NCBI GenBank assembly: GCA_905208635.1
Contig: CAJLPX010000001.1
Span: forward strand, 124,001-188,000
Direction: 5' to 3'
Source of the DNA: an uncultured Collinsella sp.
Lineage (GTDB): Bacteria > Actinomycetota > Coriobacteriia > Coriobacteriales > Coriobacteriaceae
DNA: 64,000 nucleotides
The translations under genes were made by a program, and so were the position numbers. Position 1 is the first letter of the stretch. Every line of letters begins with the position of its first letter. This document shows positions 17,827 through 27,087 of the stretch, piece by piece. The notes under the pieces are model-generated. The model was given only the letters and a program-made list of their open reading frames with translations. It searched no databases and was not told the DNA's origin.

Positions 17827-17877
17827 ACTAAAGCCTCCTAATAACACAAGTACCGCGGCGTCGCCGCGCAGTCCGCG

Positions 17878-17947
17878 TTTATACGGCTGTCATACTTCCT
17901 TAAAAGGATACCCGCAGCGGTAGGGACCAAACGTAAAGGGAACGTAA
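17878..17947 (-). promoter_or_regulatory. Candidate Pho-type promoter of pgeF-pst
   Basis: On the minus strand TTACGTT occurs twice exactly 11 bp apart (17941-17947 and 17930-17936), the period of PhoB/PhoP-type (OmpR-family) direct-repeat boxes. Downstream is TATAAA (17878-17883), with only a poor -35 (CTTTTA) 17 bp before it, as expected for an activated promoter. The regulator is not in the window. Confidence 0.5.
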
Positions 17948-17979
17948 GGAGATTGGAGGCTTTCGTTTACAAACGAGAA

Positions 17980-18014
17980 CCAAAACGGGGTGCATCCAAA
18001 TGGACACACCCCGT
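17980..18014 (-). terminator. Terminator of ftsZ
   Basis: ACGGGGTG (17985-17992) pairs with CACCCCGT (18007-18014), followed on the minus strand by TTTTGG. It separates ftsZ from the pgeF-pst unit, so the latter needs its own promoter. Confidence 0.8.
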
Positions 18015-18036
18015 GCAGGTCGTTGAGAAAAACGAA

Positions 18037-19191
18037 CTAGAAGCTACCGCGCTTCAGGAAGTCGGGAAGCTCGAACTGGTCGTTGCCAAAGTTGGGCAGC
18101 TCGGTACCACCGACGTTGCGGGTCGGAGCGGCCTGAGCCGGGCTGGCAGCCGGAGCGGTGCGCTGCGGCTCAGCGGAGGCAGCGGCCTTGCTCTGAGACT
18201 GCTGAGCAGCAAAGAGCTCATCCTGACGGTTGACGTTGGAGTCGGAGAAGCCCGTAGCGATGACGGTGATACGCACCTGATCGCCCAGGGACTCGTCGAC
18301 AACGGTACCGAAGATGATGTTGGCCTCGGGGTCGACGGCGTTGGCGACAACGTCGGCGGCGTCGCTGATCTCCTGGATGCCTAAGTCCTTGGAACCGGCG
18401 ATGGAGAGCAGCACGCGCGTGGCACCATCGATGGAGCTCTCGAGCAGCGGGCTGGAGATGGCCTGCTGGGCAGCGTCGACGGCACGAGTATCCCCAGAAG
18501 AGGTACCGATACCCATCATGGCGGTACCGGCCTGCTTCATGATGGTCTTAACATCGGCGAAGTCCAGGTTGATGATACCGGGGACGGTGATGAGGTCGGT
18601 GATGCCCTGGGTGCCCTGGGAAAGGACGCCATCGGCAATCGCGAAGGCCTCGAGCATGGTGGTCTTCTTCTCGGCGATGTCGAGCAGCTTATCGTTAGGA
18701 ATGACGATCATGGTGTCGACGCAATCGGAGAGGGTCTTGATGCCCTCCTCGGCGCTCTTCTTACGCTTGCGGCCCTCGAAGGTGAAGGGCTTGGTCACGA
18801 CGGCGACGGTCAGTGCGCCGACCTCGTTCATCGCGATATCGGCAACGATGGGAGCAGCGCCGGTACCGGTGCCGCCGCCCTCGCCGCAGGTGATAAACAC
18901 CATGTCGGCGCCAGCGAGCGCCTCGGCGATGTCGTCGCGGGACTCATCGGCAGCCTTGCGGCCAACCTCGGGATTGGCGCCGGCGCCCAGGCCGCGGGTA
19001 AGGTCGGTGCCGATGTGCACCTTGATATCGGCATCAGAGATCGCGAGTGCCTGAGCATCGGTGTTGATGGCAACAAACTCGACGCCGCGGATGCCCTCTT
19101 CGATCATTCGATTGACCGCGTTGGTACCGCCGCCGCCGACGCCGACCACCTTAATGACGGCAAGGTAGTTGTTGATCTCTGTCTCGTGCAT
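18037..19191 (-). CDS. ftsZ: Cell division protein FtsZ
   Basis: FtsZ is the tubulin-like GTPase of the division ring. The 384-residue protein has [12 protein letters not shown], the tubulin signature [12 protein letters not shown], the T7 loop [11 protein letters not shown], a Ser/Ala/Pro linker (about 315-360) and the C-terminal binding peptide ELPDFLKR that contacts SepF/FtsA-type partners. The ATG at 19191 follows GGAGGACC; the frame extends ten residues further but without support. It follows ftsQ after 199 nt, with no ftsA between. Confidence 0.97.
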   Translation of the reverse strand: MHETEINNYLAVIKVVGVGGGGTNAVNRMIEEGIRGVEFVAINTDAQALAISDADIKVHIGTDLTRGLGAGANPEVGRKAADESRDDIAEALAGADMVFITCGEGGGTGTGAAPIVADIAMNEVGALTVAVVTKPFTFEGRKRKKSAEEGIKTLSDCVDTMIVIPNDKLLDIAEKKTTMLEAFAIADGVLSQGTQGITDLITVPGIINLDFADVKTIMKQAGTAMMGIGTSSGDTRAVDAAQQAISSPLLESSIDGATRVLLSIAGSKDLGIQEISDAADVVANAVDPEANIIFGTVVDESLGDQVRITVIATGFSDSNVNRQDELFAAQQSQSKAAASAEPQRTAPAASPAQAAPTRNVGGTELPNFGNDQFELPDFLKRGSF

Positions 19192-19247
19192 GTCGGTCCT
19201 CCGAACAAAGGTTATAGCCATAGCATGGGTCGACCCCTGCGCACATT

Positions 19248-19261
19248 AACCTTCAGGTTGA
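19248..19261. promoter_or_regulatory. MerR-type dyad upstream of ftsZ
   Basis: AACCTTCAGGTTGA contains the perfect dyad AACCT-TC-AGGTT. On the minus strand it lies inside a 19-bp spacer between TTGCAT and TAATGT, the over-long spacing typical of MerR-activated promoters, although both hexamers match poorly. The same 14-mer, with one change, occurs at 33773-33786 before mraZ. Confidence 0.4.
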
Positions 19262-19390
19262 AAGTAAATGCAAAGGTAAACCGTATTATGGTTGCACATT
19301 ATGAACGTATCAGTCAAATAATTGACCGTGAAAACCAAACAAACCAGATAAACGGCGTGGTATGGCCCCTCAACAAAGCATCAACCAGCG

Positions 19391-20647
19391 CTACGAGGTC
19401 GGAGCATTCCTAAATGTGTAGTTGCCCGGAGAGCGCACATTGATATACGTTACGCCCTCTACCTGCGAAAGCAACTTGGTGACTACGCGTTCCTTCTTGG
19501 CGATATCGCCCGAATCGCCCAGCGACACCTCAATGCCGTTATTGAGGTTTGCCGAGATGGCTTCGACCGAAGGCGTGGAAATATCCTTGACTTGTCCCAA
19601 GAACTCGCTCGAAAAACCACGCACATAATCCAGGCCGGCCTTAACGGCTTTGGAGTTCACCGCCTGGCCGGAAACCGGAGCGACATCCGCCGAGACATCA
19701 GTCAACAACACCGCGCCATAATGCTTGGCGAGCGCCAGCGCGGCATCGATTCCGGTCAAGGTATTTGAGCCCTGCCCTGTCGTGATGACGTTGCCCTGGT
19801 CGTCCACTTCGACCGACGTCGACAGCGGGGCGATCCAGGTGTCATCGTCTCCGATAGCCCAGGCAAGGTCGTCGGAGCTGATATACGCAATGGCGATAAC
19901 TTTACGCTCCGTCGGCGTGATGATAAGCGTATGGGGAAACTGGCGCTGGACATCCACGCCCGAAACCCACGGGTTCTGCTTGAGATCCTCGGTAATCTGG
20001 TCGGGATCGACGTTAAAAAGCGACGTTCCCTCGGGCAAGTCGATCAGCTGGATAGCATCGTGCTTCGTCACATGCTCGCTGCCTTGAATCTGAATATCAG
20101 TGGCAGTAAACAGTCCAGAGTTGATCACCACGATGGCAACGACGACGAGCACGGCCAAGACGGCCAGAACGCCGCCCACGATTTTGCCTTTGCCTGTAAC
20201 GACAGAAGCGGCGTCTGATGTTTTATTTGCCATCGCTCCAAGTGAAGATAACGGGTTGAAACCTTTTTTACTCGAAGGCTTCTTGGCGGTAGCCGGCACC
20301 GATGTCAGCGAGCGCGGTTTCGATGCGCCCAGCGTGCGACCTGGACGCGCCGCTTTAGTTCCCGTCGAGGGCTTGGGAGCCGCCATGGGACGGGCAGGCT
20401 TGGCGCCCATAACAGGCTTTGACGTCATCGAGGGACGCGAGGACTTTTTTGCGGCCGGACGATTACCGAGCTGCGAGCCGACGACCGGACGACTGGTCTG
20501 TCGAGCATACCCGACAGACTTAGAGTGCGCGACGGTATTGCGTTGAGGTTTGGCAGGCGCGCCGGAACGCCCTCCGGCGCGGCGGAAGGTGGGTTTCGAT
20601 GCTCTAGAAGCCGAGGAATTTAACTTCCGGTCTGAGCTCGATGCCAT
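19391..20647 (-). CDS. ftsQ: Cell division protein FtsQ/DivIB
   Basis: The 418-residue protein has a long basic, Pro/Ser/Ala-rich cytoplasmic N-terminus (about 1-150), one membrane segment (about 155-176), a POTRA domain starting FTATDIQIQGSEHVTKHD, then the FtsQ beta domain. It links wall synthesis to the divisome. The start at 20647, after GGGAGG, overlaps the 3' end of murB by 44 nt. The N-terminal region is about three times longer than in E. coli, a common trait in actinobacteria. Confidence 0.93.
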   Translation of the reverse strand: MASSSDRKLNSSASRASKPTFRRAGGRSGAPAKPQRNTVAHSKSVGYARQTSRPVVGSQLGNRPAAKKSSRPSMTSKPVMGAKPARPMAAPKPSTGTKAARPGRTLGASKPRSLTSVPATAKKPSSKKGFNPLSSLGAMANKTSDAASVVTGKGKIVGGVLAVLAVLVVVAIVVINSGLFTATDIQIQGSEHVTKHDAIQLIDLPEGTSLFNVDPDQITEDLKQNPWVSGVDVQRQFPHTLIITPTERKVIAIAYISSDDLAWAIGDDDTWIAPLSTSVEVDDQGNVITTGQGSNTLTGIDAALALAKHYGAVLLTDVSADVAPVSGQAVNSKAVKAGLDYVRGFSSEFLGQVKDISTPSVEAISANLNNGIEVSLGDSGDIAKKERVVTKLLSQVEGVTYINVRSPGNYTFRNAPTS

Positions 20648-21515
20648 ACGCCTCCCTCACCTTTCCGTGCACATGTCTAATAACCGCGGCAACGTCATCG
20701 GCCGAGGCAGTTCCGTTATTAACGATATAATTAGCGTGAACGGGCGAAACTTCCGCGCCGCCAATCGAAAAACCCTTTAATCCACAATCCTCGATAAGCT
20801 TGCCCACACTCGCATCGGGCGGGTTGCGAAAGACAGACCCGCAGGATGCGCGACCCATGGGCTGCGTACGCTTGCGCCTTGTAAGGTACCGCTCCATGCG
20901 CTCGCGAATGTCGGCCTTGGGCGCCGGTTTAAGCTTGAACACGCACTCGAGGATGATCTCATTGCGGGGAAGGCTACATTCGCGGTAGTCCCAAGTGATC
21001 TCGGACCCCGCATAATGCTTGATACCGGATGCCGGGTCAAACGTTACGACATCCTCAACCAGCGAGCCAATCCACTCGGTCCGTGTGCCGGCATTCATGG
21101 ATATCGCACCGCCGACCGAACCAGGAATGCCAACGGCAAACTCAAGGCCCGAGAGGCTACGCGACAGGGCATCGTTGACCAGGCGCGCAAACATCACGCC
21201 CGCACCGACCGTCAGCGTACAACCGTCATCGGCAACAACCGTGCGCTGAAACTCACGTCCGAGCGAAATGACGGCACCGCGATAACCGCCATCGGCAACC
21301 AGCAGATTGGAGCCCTTGCCGATGATGACCCACGGCACCTGCTCACGGTCGAGCACCGCCACGGCGCGGCGGAGGGCATGATAGCTATGGCACGTCACGA
21401 AGAGGTCGGCCTTGCCGCCGATACGATAGCTCGTATGACGCGCAAGGCGCTCGTCCTCGATCACATCCGTGTCGATCATGCCCGAGAGCGCCATGAGGGC
21501 GTTAAACAGACCCAT
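20604..21515 (-). CDS. murB: UDP-N-acetylenolpyruvoylglucosamine reductase MurB
   Basis: The 303-residue flavoenzyme reduces UDP-GlcNAc-enolpyruvate to UDP-MurNAc. FAD-binding elements are HTSYRIGGKADLF, IIGKGSNLLVADGG and GIPGSVGGAISMNAG; the proton-donor Ser lies in RASCGSVFRNPP, where Cys replaces the usual Ala before Gly-Ser. Its length and lack of the extra loop fit type II MurB. It lies 5 nt after the murC stop and overlaps ftsQ. Confidence 0.97.
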   Translation of the reverse strand: MGLFNALMALSGMIDTDVIEDERLARHTSYRIGGKADLFVTCHSYHALRRAVAVLDREQVPWVIIGKGSNLLVADGGYRGAVISLGREFQRTVVADDGCTLTVGAGVMFARLVNDALSRSLSGLEFAVGIPGSVGGAISMNAGTRTEWIGSLVEDVVTFDPASGIKHYAGSEITWDYRECSLPRNEIILECVFKLKPAPKADIRERMERYLTRRKRTQPMGRASCGSVFRNPPDASVGKLIEDCGLKGFSIGGAEVSPVHANYIVNNGTASADDVAAVIRHVHGKVREAYGIELRPEVKFLGF

Positions 21516-21520
21516 TAGAC

Positions 21521-22939
21521 TTAAGCGTCTTTCTTGGCAGTCAGATACTCGATGAACTCGGGACCGACGGTCGTAACGTCGCCGGCACCCATGGTGAGCA
21601 GCAGGTCGCCCTCGCCCACCATCTGCTCGAGCTCCTGATTGAGCTCAAGACGGCTGGAGCAGTACACGACCTCCTTGCCGGGGTGCTTGGCGCGCACGGT
21701 ATCGGCGAGCATCTTGGAGGTAACGCCCGGAATGGGCATCTCGCCAGCCGAGAACACATCGATGAGCAGCAGTTTATCGGCATTAGCGAAGGCATCGGCG
21801 AAGTCGTCGCACAGGGCCTGCAGGCGCGAATAGCGGTGCGGCTGGAACACGACATCGACGTGCTTGTAGCCCAGCGACGAGGCGGCGGCAAGCGTCGCCT
21901 TGATCTCGGTGGGGTGATGGCCGTAATCATCGACCACGGTGATGCCATCGATATCGCCCACGTGGGTAAAGCGACGGCGGACGCCCTCAAAGCTCGAGAG
22001 CGCCTTGGCGGCGGCGTCGATGTCAAGGCCCAGGACATGGGCGACGGTGAGCACCGCCGTGGCGTTGAGCATGTTGTGGCGACCGGGGTTGCTCTTGATC
22101 TCGACAGCATGCTCGGTCCCGTCCTCAAAGCGAACGATAAAGTCACTCTGGATGCCCTTGACATCCGGGTGCACGCAGACGATGTCGTTGCTCTCGGCAA
22201 AGCCGTAGGAAAGCACGTGGCGACCCGTCGACTTGGCGAGCTCGACCAGATGCGGGTCCTCGCCGCAGACGATGACGGTGCCGTCCTCGCCCACCAGGCT
22301 CATGAATTTGGCGAAAGTTGCCTCGATCTCCTCGATGCCCGAGTAGTGGTCGAGGTGGTCGGCCTCGACGTTGGTCACAATGACCACGTTGGGGTTCAGG
22401 AACAGGAAGGAGCTGTCGGACTCGTCGGCCTCGGCGACAAAGTAGTCGCCCGAGCCGTTCTTGCCGTTCGTGTCATAGCCCTCGACGATGCCGCCGATCA
22501 AGAAGCTCGGATCCAGGCCCATGCGGTCGAGCATGGTGGCGCACATCGAAGACGTGGTGGTCTTGCCGTGCGTGCCGGCAACAGCGACGGTGGTGTAGCC
22601 GTGGCCCAGAGCAGAGAGCATCTTGGCACGGGGCCACACGGGAATACCCAGCTCGCGAGCGCGCACGAGTTCAGGGTTGGACTCCGGAATAGCGGTGGAC
22701 ACAACAACCACGTCGGGCTTGACCTCGTCGATCGTGGCGGCCTCATGGCCCACATGCACCTTCACGCCAGCGCGGGTAAGCTGGCGGATATAACGTGACG
22801 TCTTAAGGTCGGAGCCGGTAACGGCATAGCCGCGCTCGTGCAGAACGAGGGCGATGCCGCTCATGCCGGCGCCGCCGATACCGATAAAGTGGGCGCTCTT
22901 GAACTCGGGCGCGGAGGTTGCAGTCTGGGAATCAGCCAT
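21521..22939 (-). CDS. murC: UDP-N-acetylmuramate--L-alanine ligase MurC
   Basis: The 472-residue Mur ligase adds L-Ala to UDP-MurNAc. It has the N-terminal FIGIGGAGMSGIA nucleotide loop, the ATP-binding VAGTHGKTTTSSM, the EADESDSSF motif and the C-terminal DDYGHHPTEI and FQPHRYSR. The ATG at 22939 has AAGGAG 11 nt upstream; the frame continues nine residues to 22966. A gap of 97 nt separates it from murG. Confidence 0.97.
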   Translation of the reverse strand: MADSQTATSAPEFKSAHFIGIGGAGMSGIALVLHERGYAVTGSDLKTSRYIRQLTRAGVKVHVGHEAATIDEVKPDVVVVSTAIPESNPELVRARELGIPVWPRAKMLSALGHGYTTVAVAGTHGKTTTSSMCATMLDRMGLDPSFLIGGIVEGYDTNGKNGSGDYFVAEADESDSSFLFLNPNVVIVTNVEADHLDHYSGIEEIEATFAKFMSLVGEDGTVIVCGEDPHLVELAKSTGRHVLSYGFAESNDIVCVHPDVKGIQSDFIVRFEDGTEHAVEIKSNPGRHNMLNATAVLTVAHVLGLDIDAAAKALSSFEGVRRRFTHVGDIDGITVVDDYGHHPTEIKATLAAASSLGYKHVDVVFQPHRYSRLQALCDDFADAFANADKLLLIDVFSAGEMPIPGVTSKMLADTVRAKHPGKEVVYCSSRLELNQELEQMVGEGDLLLTMGAGDVTTVGPEFIEYLTAKKDA

Positions 22940-23036
22940 GTGCTCGTGTACTCCTTGCGTAAACACTGCCTGTAACCCGTTAACTGTACCGCACCTACCG
23001 CATCAGCGCGAGGGCGACCGACGATATCCCGTCTAA

Positions 23037-24152
23037 CTAACGCAAACCCTCTACCGCATCCGCCAGAAGAGCGGCGGCGCGGTCCTGGGCCAACCCGCGC
23101 GCCGCCTGACGCATGGCGTCGCGTGCCGCCGCGTCATCGACCAGGTGCAGCAGCTCATCGGCAAAGGCAGAACCGTCGATATCGGCATCGGCACAGAGCA
23201 CGCCGGCCCCGGCGTCGACCAGATAACGGGCATTGGTGGTTTGGTGGTCGGCCGTCGCATGCGGGTACGGCACGAGCACCGAGGGCACGGCGAGGGCGGC
23301 AATCTCAGCCACGCTCGAGGCACCGGAGCGCGAGAGCACCAGGTCAGCCGCAGCTAGCATATCGCCCATGTTGTCAATGTAGGGCTGGACGCGGTAACGC
23401 TTCGCCTCCTCGGGCGTCAGCGCCAAAGCGCGCTCGGTCTCCTCAAAGCCGTCGGCACCCGTCGAATGCAACACATAGAGGTTCTTGCGCGAAAGCAGCT
23501 CGTTTTTGAGCGAAGCCACGCGCTCGTTGAGGTGCTGGGCGCCAAGTGAACCGCCAAAGACGAGCAGCAGCGTAGCGTCCTCGGGAACGCCAAGTGCCTT
23601 GCGGCCGCGAGCGCGATCGCCCTCGATCACCGAGCGACGTACGGGGTTGCCGGTCATGAGCACGTGGTCAGGGTCACCTTCGCGCTCAAAGACCGAACGC
23701 GCTGCCGGCACCGAGATGCACACGCGGGCGGCGTGGGAGTTCATCATCTTGTTGGCCAGGCCCGGAACAGAGTTCTGCTCATGCAGCAGATACGGAACGC
23801 CTGCGCCCTTGCACCACCCCAGCAACGGAACCTCGACATAGGCACCAAAACCGATGCCGGCATCGGGCTTGCCGACCTTTGAGAAATGACTGGCGAGCGC
23901 ACGCTTGGCCTTGTTGACGCGCCACAGCGAGGTCAGCGCCGTCCAAGGACGGGAGCGGTCGAAGCCCGTGACCGTGATAGGTACAAAATCAAACCCGGCC
24001 TCGGGGACCAGACGACCCTCGAGCTTGCGCGACTGGCCCACGAACACAACATGATGTCCGCGGTCGCGCAACTCCTCAGCCAAGGCGAGCGCAGGGTTGA
24101 TATGTCCCGCCGTGCCGCCGGCTGCGATAGCAACGGTCATCTTATCGGTCAT
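23037..24152 (-). CDS. murG: UDP-GlcNAc:lipid I N-acetylglucosaminyltransferase MurG
   Basis: The 371-residue GT28 enzyme makes lipid II at the inner membrane face. Visible features are the N-terminal AAGGTAGHINPALALAEEL G-loop, GFGAYVEVPLL, HEQNSVPGLANK, and the C-terminal donor-binding SRSGASSVAEIAALAVPSVLVPYPHATADHQ. Its start overlaps the 3' end of ftsW by 11 nt, so translation is likely coupled. Confidence 0.97.
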   Translation of the reverse strand: MTDKMTVAIAAGGTAGHINPALALAEELRDRGHHVVFVGQSRKLEGRLVPEAGFDFVPITVTGFDRSRPWTALTSLWRVNKAKRALASHFSKVGKPDAGIGFGAYVEVPLLGWCKGAGVPYLLHEQNSVPGLANKMMNSHAARVCISVPAARSVFEREGDPDHVLMTGNPVRRSVIEGDRARGRKALGVPEDATLLLVFGGSLGAQHLNERVASLKNELLSRKNLYVLHSTGADGFEETERALALTPEEAKRYRVQPYIDNMGDMLAAADLVLSRSGASSVAEIAALAVPSVLVPYPHATADHQTTNARYLVDAGAGVLCADADIDGSAFADELLHLVDDAAARDAMRQAARGLAQDRAAALLADAVEGLR

Positions 24153-25662
24153 GGTAATCCCTTCGTACGCGCGGTCCCTGGTCGTCGGTGCGCAGACGCG
24201 CCGACGGGTCCGAATTCAAATCGATTCGATTATATCCGCCGCCCGCATTGCGAGGAGTTGGGCGCTGCGGACGACCTTGCGGCGCCGTTCGCGGGCGCGG
24301 ACGAGCCGCCGGCTCGGACGCAGAGCCATCCAAGACGGTAAAACCGCTGCGCGAAGGGCGATCGCCGCGCACGTGGGGCACGCCGGCGGTACTCTCGTCC
24401 ATAACGGCAAAGCTCTCGCGGCGACGGTCGTACTCATCGCGACGGGCGCTCTCGTACGAAACGCGCAGGATCAGACCGGCAAGCATAAGCGACACAATAA
24501 TCGACGAACCGCCGTAGCTAATAAACGGCAACGGTTTGCCCGTCATGGGAAACACGTTGAGGATGCCCAGCGCATTGATCAAAAACTGCACCGCGAGAAT
24601 GACCGCGGAGCCAGACGCCATGAGCGCGCCCCGACGATCGGTCGCCTGCTCGGCAATGCGAAACGCCGAGTAGATCAGCATCGCAAACACCAAGAAGAAC
24701 AGCACGGTTCCGACAAAACCGACTTCCTCGCCAATGATGGCCAGGATGTAGTCATTGTGCGCCTCGGGCAGATACGAGTACTTCATGGTTGAGTTGCCGA
24801 TGCCACGGCCGAACAGACCGCCCGAGGCAAAGGCCATGATGGCAAGCGTGGCCTGATAGCCGTCACCATACTCGTCGGCCCAAGGGTTCAAGGCAACCTG
24901 AATACGCACCATACGGTACGGCTCTGCGACAAGCGCAATCACGATCACGAGAATGCCGAAGATTATCACGCCGATGATAAATCTGGGGTCGAGACCCGCA
25001 AACAACGCCATGCACATGAGGGTCAACAGGATGATCAGGACGGTACCGAAATCGGGCTGGATAAAGATCAGAAAGAGCGAAATGCCCAGGTAGATGCCCA
25101 TCTTGCGAAGGAATTCGTTGATGTTGCCACCGGGCGAAAAGAAGCGGTCGAGCATGATGGCCGAATACGCAATGGCAAATGGCTTTAAAAACTCGGAAGG
25201 CTGGAACTGAATGCCGGCAATGTTGAGCCAGCGCGTGGCACCACGGCTGCCGCTGCCCACCAAGAACACCAGAAACAGTAGCCCAATCATGCCTATGAGG
25301 AAGATCCTGAGCACGTCTTCCCCAAACCAACTGTCCGGCAAGATGCGCACGATGGCAACCATAGCCAGCACGCCAACTCCGGCAAACGCGGCTTGTCGAA
25401 ACAGAAAAAACGTCGCCGAGCCATTCTCGTGCAGCGCCTCGACCGAAGACGCCGAGTACACCATCAGCAGGCCAAAGCACACCAAGGTAAACAGGCAGGC
25501 CATGAATATCAGACGGGGGCGCATGATACGGGCGGGAACGCCGGCAATATAGCGTTCGCTAAACGACTGCCCGCCGCGACCGGAACGCGGTGTGCTGCGC
25601 CGCGAGGAAGCACGGTCCGAGTCGGGCCTCCTCATACCTTGTCGGGGGCTCTCCTCTCTCAC
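24142..25662 (-). CDS. ftsW: Lipid II polymerase FtsW (SEDS family)
   Basis: The SEDS protein polymerises septal glycan with the FtsI partner. It has about ten membrane segments between residues 50 and 400, with the SEDS hallmarks GSRGATRWLN, QPSEFLKPF, the loop PEAHNDYILAIIGEE, and FPMTGKPLPFISYGGSS. A basic N-terminus and a 110-residue Arg/Pro-rich disordered tail flank it. I chose the GTG at 25662 (506 residues), which has AGGGG 7 nt upstream beside the murD stop; a TTG at 25668 and an ATG at 25635 are alternatives. Confidence 0.95.
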   Translation of the reverse strand: MREESPRQGMRRPDSDRASSRRSTPRSGRGGQSFSERYIAGVPARIMRPRLIFMACLFTLVCFGLLMVYSASSVEALHENGSATFFLFRQAAFAGVGVLAMVAIVRILPDSWFGEDVLRIFLIGMIGLLFLVFLVGSGSRGATRWLNIAGIQFQPSEFLKPFAIAYSAIMLDRFFSPGGNINEFLRKMGIYLGISLFLIFIQPDFGTVLIILLTLMCMALFAGLDPRFIIGVIIFGILVIVIALVAEPYRMVRIQVALNPWADEYGDGYQATLAIMAFASGGLFGRGIGNSTMKYSYLPEAHNDYILAIIGEEVGFVGTVLFFLVFAMLIYSAFRIAEQATDRRGALMASGSAVILAVQFLINALGILNVFPMTGKPLPFISYGGSSIIVSLMLAGLILRVSYESARRDEYDRRRESFAVMDESTAGVPHVRGDRPSRSGFTVLDGSASEPAARPRPRTAPQGRPQRPTPRNAGGGYNRIDLNSDPSARLRTDDQGPRVRRDYHDR

Positions 25663-25671
25663 CGGCAACCC

Positions 25672-27078
25672 CTATTCCATTTGCGATTTCGCCGCAGCGG
25701 CAAGCTGCGCCACATAGTCCTTAAACACGCGGCCGCGCTCCTCATAGCCCGAGAACTCATCGAACGAAGAGCAGGCAGGAGAAAGTAAGATCACGTCGCC
25801 ACGGCTCGACAGCGAACGGGCGACGTCCACGGCATCGCGCAGGTCATCCGCCTGGGCAATATCCACATCGCCATCGACATCGGCCTCGTCCATAGCGGCG
25901 GTGAAACGCTCGCGCGCATCGCCAAAGCAGACGACCGAGCGTACGTTATCCATAACAACGCGCGCGAAGTCCGTGAGCGGCGTGCCCTTATCGTGGCCGC
26001 CGAGCAGCAAGATCACGTCGTCATCGGGAAATGCCGTCAGCGCCTTCTCGACCGCATCGGTGTTGGTCGCCTTGGAATCGTTGACGTAGCGCACGCCGTC
26101 AATCTCGCCACACGGCTCCACGCGGTGCTCGAGCGGCTGGAACGAGGCCAGACCGCGGCAGACACCATCGACATCGGCACCGACGGCCAGAGCAGCCGTG
26201 GCAGCGCACAGGGCATTGATAACATTGTGATGGCCCGAGATCTTGAGTTCGGACGTGGCGACAAGCTGAGTCTCGACGCCCTTCAGGCGCACGACCATTT
26301 TGCCGTCGCGCACAAAGGCGGCGTCTGCACCCTCGGGCTCGTCAAAAGCGACCTTGCAGATGCGGCGACCCGGCGTATAGATGTACTCATCGAACTCGTG
26401 AATGCCGGCGTCTTCGACGTCGACAACCACCAGATCGTCATCGACCATATTGTCAAACAGCTTGATCTTGGCAAGCGCATAGTTCTTATGGCTCTTATGC
26501 CAGCCCAAGTGGTCGGGAGTGATGTTGAGCAGCACTGCCACGCGAGGGTGGAGCTCGGTGGTCGTAGCAATCTGATAGCTCGAGAGCTCAGCCACAAACC
26601 ACTCGTTGTGGGCTCGGCCGTCAATCTCGTTGACAGGCGGCTCACCGATGTTGCCGACAGCTACACTGGCCTCACCGGAAGCCTTGAGCAGATAATCGGT
26701 CAGCGACGTGGTGGTCGTCTTGCCGTTGGTGCCCGTGATGGCAATCCAGTTATCGGGCGACAGGCGATAGGCAAACTCGGGCTCACCCATAATCTGGGCG
26801 GCATGCTCGCGCCCGGCCTTAAAGAAGCCCGAGAACTCCGAGATGCCCGGGCACGTCACGCATACGTCATAGGCGCCCTCGACCTGTTCCGTCCCATAGA
26901 CAAACGACGCACCAGCAGCCTCGAGCGCACGCGTGGCGTCATTGGGCTCAGAGGTGCCGCCGCCATACACGGTAACGGCGCTTACGCGCTCTGGATGTGC
27001 CAGCGCCCAGCGGGCGACATCGAGACCGGATTTGCCCTGACCCAAAACGAGCAGGCTAAAGACATCAGCAAGAGGCAT
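25672..27078 (-). CDS. murD: UDP-N-acetylmuramoyl-L-alanine--D-glutamate ligase MurD
   Basis: The 468-residue Mur ligase adds D-Glu to the stem. It shows the N-terminal VLGQGKSGLDVA loop, GTNGKTTTT (116-124), AELSSYQI, LNITPDHLGWH and NDSKATNTDAVEKAL motifs. It lies 9 nt after mraY and 9 nt before the ftsW start, inside the wall operon. Confidence 0.97.
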   Translation of the reverse strand: MPLADVFSLLVLGQGKSGLDVARWALAHPERVSAVTVYGGGTSEPNDATRALEAAGASFVYGTEQVEGAYDVCVTCPGISEFSGFFKAGREHAAQIMGEPEFAYRLSPDNWIAITGTNGKTTTTSLTDYLLKASGEASVAVGNIGEPPVNEIDGRAHNEWFVAELSSYQIATTTELHPRVAVLLNITPDHLGWHKSHKNYALAKIKLFDNMVDDDLVVVDVEDAGIHEFDEYIYTPGRRICKVAFDEPEGADAAFVRDGKMVVRLKGVETQLVATSELKISGHHNVINALCAATAALAVGADVDGVCRGLASFQPLEHRVEPCGEIDGVRYVNDSKATNTDAVEKALTAFPDDDVILLLGGHDKGTPLTDFARVVMDNVRSVVCFGDARERFTAAMDEADVDGDVDIAQADDLRDAVDVARSLSSRGDVILLSPACSSFDEFSGYEERGRVFKDYVAQLAAAAKSQME

Positions 27079-27087
27079 GAAAGACCA

